From positions 139,266 to 178,937 of the forward strand of contig NW_003136835.1 of the NCBI RefSeq assembly GCF_000003605.2: 39,672 nucleotides of DNA, in the 5' to 3' direction. A program made the position numbers and the translations under genes. The notes beneath the pieces were generated by a model. That model did no database searches and had not been told where the DNA came from. It worked only from the letters and a program-made list of their open reading frames with translations. How positions within the stretch are numbered: position 1 is the first letter of the stretch; each line of letters opens with the position of its first letter. The stretch comes from Saccoglossus kowalevskii (lineage: Eukaryota; Hemichordata; Enteropneusta; Harrimaniidae). Shown here in pieces: positions 25,201 to 34,200 of the stretch.

Positions 25201-28200
25201 ATCATTCCAAGATTTTGTATTTCAGAGATTTCTGGAAGTTACTAGAAACCACAATCGACGAAATAGATGAGCTCACTAAATACATGAAAGAAAATGAAAC
25301 CAAAGTTAAACGGCAATTAAAGAAATTGCCAGCCAAGGTAGATACAACAGAAGATGGCAGGAACCATGCTTTGTTACACTACTTAATTGACGGAATATTT
25401 CCAATGATTCAGGTGAGATTTCTCTTGGTGAATATTTCAGGTTAGGTTATGCTGCACTTATAGCAATATTTACTTTCCACAGAATGCCACAAAATATGAA
25501 TCAGAACTAACAGTAAACATGCTTAGTAATCTTCATGATATATTATACATACCTTGCAGTGATTTAAAAAATAGGAAAAGTGGGCGACATTTTCGAGAAT
25601 GACCACGTATTGGGCGATATTTTGAAGAAGATCGATATCTTGCATGGATAGGATATCGACTCCCCCCGTTCTGATATCCTGAATCGAATTATCACTCCGT
25701 CGGTGCAGTCGTAATATAATTTCGCGGCGAAGCCTAGGAATGATATCGCGACCTACCTGCGAATAAACATGCAAACAAAAACATTCATGAATATTTATTA
25801 CATCATGGCTGATCATAATTATTACATATATTTGAAACGAACTTTGAAATCAATCGATTTTATATAGTAATATTAAAAACACAGTTGTTGTAAACATTCG
25901 ATGCTTCATCCTATTTGTGTCGGTTTTCAAATTTTAATCTGGTGTTATATATTCATATGTACGTATGTGCTTTCTATTTCCTTAATACAGCCAAACTTAT
26001 GGAAAGATCTTTTCCTCCATTGTTATCGTAACTGGGGAAGTCGTTTTGGCCATGATTATACTAGGCTTTATCCGAGCGAAGCATTTCATTCTTCATGTTA
26101 TTGGGGGGGGGGGGTCGAATTGCGCATATTCATCGAGTCATAGGAAGGTTTTATTCACTACACGCTGTTTTAAGTTGTCTTTTTTCCAAGACTGTGTATT
26201 GTGGCGTAACGGAGAGCTTAACGGCGCTTACAGTGGAGACGAACATTTGCCAGTTCGAATTTCACGAATAATGTGTATATGTTTGTATATGTGACAAATT
26301 TCGATCACACATGTACCTATTATACACACTATATACTAAACAACAAAGTTGTAGCATTTGATGAATTAATTGGATAACTCATGTGACATTTGTTTTTTCT
26401 TCAGGTATTTTTCGGGCAGTTTTATAACGACGACACCAACAAAGTGTGCTACCTAAAGGAACATGGTGTTGTAGACAAACTGGTCAAATCTGTTATGGTG
26501 AGTTCCGACATCAGTATACAGTTTCCGATGTGATACAACGTATTAACAACACTGTAATGTATTTTGCTTATGTGAATACTTTTGTTTTTACAGGAATTTG
26601 TGAAAATTATTGATACACTATCAACAAATGCAACACAGATAAAGAAACTAAATTCTGCATGTAATAGTTTGATAAATAACTCATTGAATCGCAAGGTTTG
26701 TGTATCAAACTTTACTATTTTCTCTGAATGATTCTTTATCATTTGTGCGTCAAAATAGCATGACGTTATCAACATTAGAGTGAGGGCATTGGCAAGAACG
26801 ACACGACAGCTAACGGAAAATATAACTCATAACTGCCTAAAGATCGAACAGTTTTACGAATATTGATGAATAATTAGTGAATAATAATACTCTAAAAACA
26901 CGTTTTCTTTATGCTAACTTGGCATTTACAATTTTGATTGCAAATGAAATGAATGTTTATAGTAAAATTGAAATAGTTAAGTTACCGTGTTTGTGAGTAG
27001 TGGCTGTTTTTTTTGTGTTTTTTTTTAATTGACCCAGTGGCTTACTGATCTGATGTGTATTCACTTGTTCACATATATTGTAGGACGTCGAAGAATTTAA
27101 AGCTAAACAAAAAGCGAGAGCCACGGATAATAAAAGTGAAGCACAAAAGGTAATTCATATTTGATTGTATATCATTTGGTATACATAGCATTGTAGAAAA
27201 ATAGATAAAATCAAAGAGAGGAAAACATGGACATAAATATCGTATGTCACTATTGAAACACAAAAAGAGCATTATACGGTTTATGTTACCAGGGGCTTAT
27301 TATATTTCAAATTATAAATGTCTGAGTGATAACCAGGCCATTCTAATTAACTTAAGTCAGTATGACAGTTGATTTACGATGATCTAAAGAAGCAAGAAAC
27401 GGCATTTGCATTAAAATTGTTAAAACAAAAGCGGTAATATTTATTCTGATTTGACATTGTATTTACAAAGCCCTTTATTCGGTTATATAAAGCTACTACT
27501 AGTGTTTACTTGATTTTTTTTACAATTAACAATCTTAGAATACGCCCACCAATCAGCATCAAGTCAATGCTCGTGGTGATCGCTCACATACAGAGAAAAC
27601 CCTTCAAACGTGTCCCAATCCTGGAAATGGTTAATATTTGGGTTATTTGACCACGAAACACTTATTGGTACATCTAAAAACGTGTCTAATAATGTAATTC
27701 CACTTTAGAATTATATCGAAGAGCACGAGAATGAAGAAACGCGCAATATTGGATTGAATCGTTTTGCCAACAATTATATGTTCTGTTATACTGGTGAAAA
27801 TACAGTACGAGCGCAGTTGAGTGACGATCTGCCAAAGTCAAAGATAGGGAGTGCCAAACGAGGTGAGTGAAGAATAAATAAATATACCCGGTAAACAGTA
27901 ATTAAATAAATTAATTAATCACAATAACACTTCAATTAATCCACTACTATATGCTATATTCATAGTGCCGGCTTGTACTCCGACAATAATATCTATTGCA
28001 TTGTTCATCTTGTATTATGTTAAATGTTCATACCAAGTGTTGATATCACGTATATATATTTTTATATTCGGAACTGATGTTTGACAAAATAGTTATAATG
28101 TGCCAGTCTGATCTATAAATAAATAAATAGTTGTATTTTTGTTGTGTGTATTGTAGAATACGACCTTGGAGGCATTGAAAAACTTCCTCTTGGAAACGAA

Positions 28201-31200
28201 TTCCAAGAACATATTAGGTGCTTCAAAGATCCAAAAAAGAAGGGTACGAAGGAAAAGAATGATGAGCAGACCTATGGCCTAGCATTCAAACTGGTCGAAC
28301 AACTTTTGTAAGAGTAATTTCTTTACAGATTTAGTTTGAATTTAGTACGAGGCAAGACACAATTGGCTATTGTCTTCTTTGTAAAACTAGAACACAGACA
28401 TGTCATCTCAGGCAAATTTGAACACCACCCGGTTACAGGTGCATGTCAGTTTGGTTTGATTCAACGTCGTTGACTGGTGGCTTCGTTGGTGTCATTTCTA
28501 TGTGTCCTTTTAAGTTATATCTCTATCCCAGAATACAAAACATGATATAATAGGTATAACGACCCCCAGAGTCGGAGTATATCACTCTATTTACTTGTAT
28601 GCACATTCGATATCGTTCGTGTGTGTATGTAATGAAACTAGTCGAAATGTCCTGGTATATTCTCCTCGGAAGATGGTAGTCATTAATTTAAGACATTGGT
28701 TTAATTTAATACCGTTCACCGTGCTACTCAGTTATCAGACAATAACATATTTTGATATTTTGGAGTATTATAAGTGAAATGAATATATCCGCTGTGCAAA
28801 TGTGATCATCACACAGCATTGTTTTCTGATGCATGATAGTCTTGTATGTGGTTTGATTGCAAACCGCCCACTAATGTCTTCCCTGGTGTTGATTCCAGGT
28901 GTCCTTAACCATTTCTAAAACTAGCTTTGACTGATTTATTTAAAAGTAGGTTCAAAGTCATAATTCTGCTTTGATGAGATTTAACAAACTGGTGACTGAT
29001 TTCAGACAAACATTGTATGAACAAAATACACAATGTTGTGTAATAATTTTAAATTTTTAGCAGGTTTATTTGTGGTTTATACGGGAATGTATTTTTTGGA
29101 TGTGTCTACATTTATTGTAAATGAAACAGTCCTTAAAAAACTGCTGGAGACGACATGTTCAAACGTTGTCCAAGTCTGAATAGATTCCACTAAACCTGCC
29201 CATATCTTTACTCTTCATAAGAATCTCCTGTCAAAACCCAAAAGTTGGAGAAAGTGAAAAAGAGGAACAAGAAGCCTTGGATATCAGGTGTTTACAGGTA
29301 TATTATAAATATATTTGATATCTCAATATATTTTGCAATAATATACATGTTTGGTATTATTAATCAACGTTGCAATATAAACGCGATATATTCCATTTTT
29401 TGCAGTTACTGAGAGCAATGATACACAACGAAGAACGCCGTTTACCAGAAAACTGGAAAAGTGATTCTAAAATACACCAAGGGTAATGATACACACATAC
29501 ACACCAACGTATTGGTATATATTCAGTAGTGTAGGCTAGATGGGATACTAAACTGTGACAAATAACTGAGTATGGAAATTTCTGATTCGCCACTGCAAAT
29601 GACAAGTATACACGCTTGACAAAATTGATTACTGTGTCGTGGAAACTTGTACAACCTGGCACATAAACCGAACTAGTGTAACACTATGGTGTGAGGAAAT
29701 ATTGCTTAATAGCTGTCAAAAACTGTTAATTTAAATACCTCTTTTGTAGATGTACCATTGCCATAACTCTGTTCTGTGTGAGTGTCGTACGTGTGCACAC
29801 AGTTACGCATGTGCGTGTGTGTGGGCGTAACTGTGTACCAAAGAGAGAAACTTGGTAAATAGATGCTCAGGGTTAATTAGTTTTGGGTTGGAACCCGTGC
29901 ATATTAATGACCTAATTTACATAATATTTAGCCAATTTTAAGCATTTCCACTTGTTTCACAAATACCATTTAATGAAACCGGTATATAGATAATGTGTAA
30001 TAACGTGCAGACCTTATTAGTTTATGACTGTAATCTGTGCATATTAACCATCTAATCTGCATATTACTGTAATCTGTAATTCTTAGCCCTTTAACAATAT
30101 CTTAAACACTCATCACATTTCTATGAAAGGGACACATACTTTCTCTGGAATTAGCCATATACATGTTTAGTTTAGGGTTAAATTTTTTGATTACCAATTA
30201 CCTAATTTGCACAATTTACCCAATTTATGAGTATTTCACAGATACCACTCATCACATTTCAATGGATAATACACAGATCTGATTACTGCAATGCATATTA
30301 AATATCTTCTTTGTGAGTTCACGTGGTCACATAAACATGCATAACTGTAATATCTCAAGCACTGCTGCAGATAGCGGCATTCAACCAGTTATATACGTAC
30401 TGTTGAAGACGGGGCCATGAAAATAGTGTAGTGTAATCGTGTTGTCAGACAAAATATATGACCGAATCATCAGGCTATCGTATATGGTCCATGATTTCAT
30501 TACTTTTTATAGTTGTTATGCCATAGCCACTTAGTACCACTCACAGTATGCCATATTTATGCGTATTGCAGATGTGCTACCAGTTTAGTAAATACAGTAT
30601 TCCTTATTTATACTTAAAGTTTTAAATACCGTTTTCACTAAGCTTTCCTTGATTGGAATTGTAATTTGTACCAGGCCACGGCTTAGAGAATGGCAACTCA
30701 GTCACTTTTAATGTCACAATTAATGCATCACGTTTTCTAAGCTTTGTGTGTCAGTATCAGTTTTGCATATTTTTTGCCACAATATCTTTTACAATATAAA
30801 TTTGTTTTGTTGTTTTTTTGATTAACAGTCAACTTGAAAGTATTGAATCCATTCAAAACGAATTAGATGAACATGGTGCAATGTTGAAAATTCTGCCATT
30901 AGCGGGAAGAACAAGTGTGAAATTAGCAAGTGAGCTGTTAGTATTTATATCTGCTATGCTGTTTAATGGGAACCAGTCAGTACAGGTAAGTTGTTTTTAT
31001 TATCACGCTTTACGCGGTAATAAGAGATTATATCTGTCGTTTTTATTGTCATTGAAGTCTCGAAGGGCATCAAAATGGTTTCACTCGTTTAGAAAATCTC
31101 ACTCATGAAATATCTTCAAGGTATTTTATTGAAAATAGAATGTCAAACAAAAGCGGCTCTTTCTTGGTTGTTAAGTCGTAATGACTGATTGACCTTTTTA

Positions 31201-34200
31201 TTTGAACTGTGTACCCACAGACTGGCAGACATATATGCATATTAATTTCCCTAATTTGCATATTAATTAATGTTCAGCTTTATTACTGATATTTCGTGAA
31301 CTATTTATCAGCTTTGCATATTGATGCTCTGAGATAATAATGTATTCCTGTTTGAGGGTTTGGTTGTATATACTCTGGTGCAATCTAAACACGTGATTGG
31401 AATTTGCGGATAATTGTCACATTATTTATATAATATACATTGATACAAAACCTCATCCATGAAGTTAACATATTTTACGATTTATTACTAGTCATTCACA
31501 GCATTACGCTTGAAATCTATTAGGATGAATATATGCAAGAGGGCAACGTTTAATTTATATTTGACTTTGCAGACTAAATAAACTAAGTAATATCGTACTT
31601 ATTAATATCTTTACAGTCCAGTCTGATGAAATATTTCCTGGATTCCAAAGAAGAACACTTTTTCATGGTGGTCAAAAATCGCATAAATACATCCGCGCTA
31701 GAACTTAAAGAAAAGTAAGTATGCTAAGACGGTTCCAAGCAATGCCTTTAGTAAAATTGTATTATCTTTCATTTGTCATATTATATACGTATTATATTTT
31801 AGAAACAAGCGGTCAAAATAGCTCCGCTGTCCTCCAAGAACATCCAGTAATGCACTCTCATACGAGAAATGGCAATTGTTAACAATAAATATTTACATCT
31901 CAAGTATCAAAGTGATCGGACTCGTAGTTTTAAGAAGGATGCGAATATATCATTTGTGATATCCATGGAGAATCAAAGATGTCTTCACAACATGAAATTT
32001 GATAGAGGTTTATCCGAAGTAGTTACATATAACCTATCAAGGCAATCGGGCTGCTAGTTTTCACGAAAAAGTTGAAAATATCATTTTTCACCTTAAGTTT
32101 CACACGTATTTGCCAAAATTAGAGAACTGAAGATTTGCAACGTATAGCACCGGAATATCATAAGTCTCATCAACGGCGACATAACGCGTTGGATCCTGTT
32201 TGATGTGCATATATTGATTTTCTTTGTTCACTTCAAAATTCTATTATTAAAAGGGAGCATTTACACTTTAAATCGAGATTGTTTACTGCCAATCAATTGA
32301 AATTACGAGGAAAAATGTTAGATTCTATAAAATATTAGAAATTCACTTGGTCATTAGACACGAACCGTATACAGACTTAATTACAATATAGTATGTAACC
32401 TGTTTTAAATTATAACAAGTGTCTCCATTCGGGACACACATATCAGACACCGGGAATGAGCTATACATATTTGTTATATTTCAAATGTTATATCTTTTTT
32501 CAGGCGTGCACTTCTAGCTCAACATAGAGGCAAAATTGAGGAAGAAAATAAAGAACCATCCCCACTTGTTTCAAAGGTGAAACATTACAATATCCATAAC
32601 ATATCATTTTGTCTGCCACTTGTTGTTTCCCTGTACAAATTGTGTTTTAGTTATCTGTGTTCATTAAATGTATTTTCACTATCACTAATCAAAATTATAC
32701 TATGACCTCGTCTACATATATTGGTTTGATATTTATGCTGTTTAAAAAAAAATGGTGATTTTTTTTATTAGAATAATACCAAAGAAAATGATAATGTACC
32801 AATTCATAACCAATCAAACACTGATCAACTGTCTACACAAGTGAGTTGCGTAGACATTTGCTAGATATAGTAAACATATCGTAATTACATGAAGAAAGTT
32901 AACATGCCTGTTGTGCTTGGAGTTTGCTTGATTATGAATTAGAATTTCGATTGGACATTACATAAATCCTACATTCGTTTCACTGGTATTAGTACACCCT
33001 AAGTGTATTCTTTCCATTACAAATTCCAGCAATCAAGAACTTCTAATGGGATGTTTCGATCAGAATATTTTAAATATCCTTGTTGCCAAAACAAAGTGAA
33101 TGACAGTGAATGTATACAAATGATTGGTACCAACAAAGATGAAGAAGAGCAGAATACGCGTAAAATGTCTAAACACGGGGAACTACAGTTAAAAAAAGAT
33201 GAACATATTAATGTTCTGTTAAGAATATTAGGAGGAATGTGTGATGGACAACACACAGACTTACAGGTAGAGTTGTTTAATGTTTGTTATTACCTTGATG
33301 AAAGTGATGTATACTGTAGGAGATATCCCGTTTTCTGTGTTAGGACAAAACTTGTAGACGCTGCCTTTCATATATTTAACCAATCACATTTTTTGTTGAA
33401 TTTATGCCTAGCAACTAATAATGCCAGGCTGTCACCTAAATTAGTTTAATGATTTGTATAATTATTACTGCGCTGACAACAAACTATTTCGATGAGTATC
33501 CCACATATTCACTGTTTAATTTTGGAAATGTTTTTGTACACAACCAGTGTATCATACTATTCATTATTATGTTTATATTTGTTCTTTTGTTCAAGGGCAT
33601 ATTAATTATTCATCAGTTGAGCATTTATTTCTCTCTCATTATGATTTTATTTATTTTATTCAGAATTACCTACGAGACCAACACAACAATAGTAGAATTG
33701 TTAATATAGTGGCAGAAACAGCTAAATTTCTTCAAATAATGTATTCCAATATTAACGACAACAACGTTGAACTTGCTATAGAAGTAGTTATAACACTAAA
33801 TGAGTTTGTATCGGTGAGTTACGTCAATATATTTGAATTACGTGCTATATTTTTTTGTTATAATTTTGTAGTTATATTTATGTTTCTGTATTGTATAGGG
33901 TAACCATGAAAATGCCATGGTGTTATTTAATAACAACGTTATAGAATACGTGAACTACATATTACAGGATACTATGGAAAAGAATAACGAAAAACAAAAA
34001 AGTGTAAGTACAATTACATTTAAATTTAAAACTCATTTCATGCATATTGATGACCTAGTATGAATCTGTATATAACAAACGTTTACAACTCAAAATGTTT
34101 GGTTAGACATGATATATCACCAATTATACAAGCGAAGTAATGTTAATCAGAGTAGGGCAGGGCTGCAAGTTTGGCATCATTGTTATTCTTTTTATCTAGT

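Noticed and set aside
26195..26270. tRNA gene
   Set aside because: A- and B-box-like words are present, but the T-arm and acceptor stems do not pair. Kept only as a possible SINE relic.
25901..26294. Overlapping open frames with an exon-like piece (NLWKDLFLHCYRN) after a taatacag acceptor
   Set aside because: The receptor aligns without it. The piece runs into a twelve-G run with no donor in a useful phase.
32999..33256. Minus-strand frame of 79 codons
   Set aside because: It lies opposite exon 52, which has clear family similarity on the plus strand.
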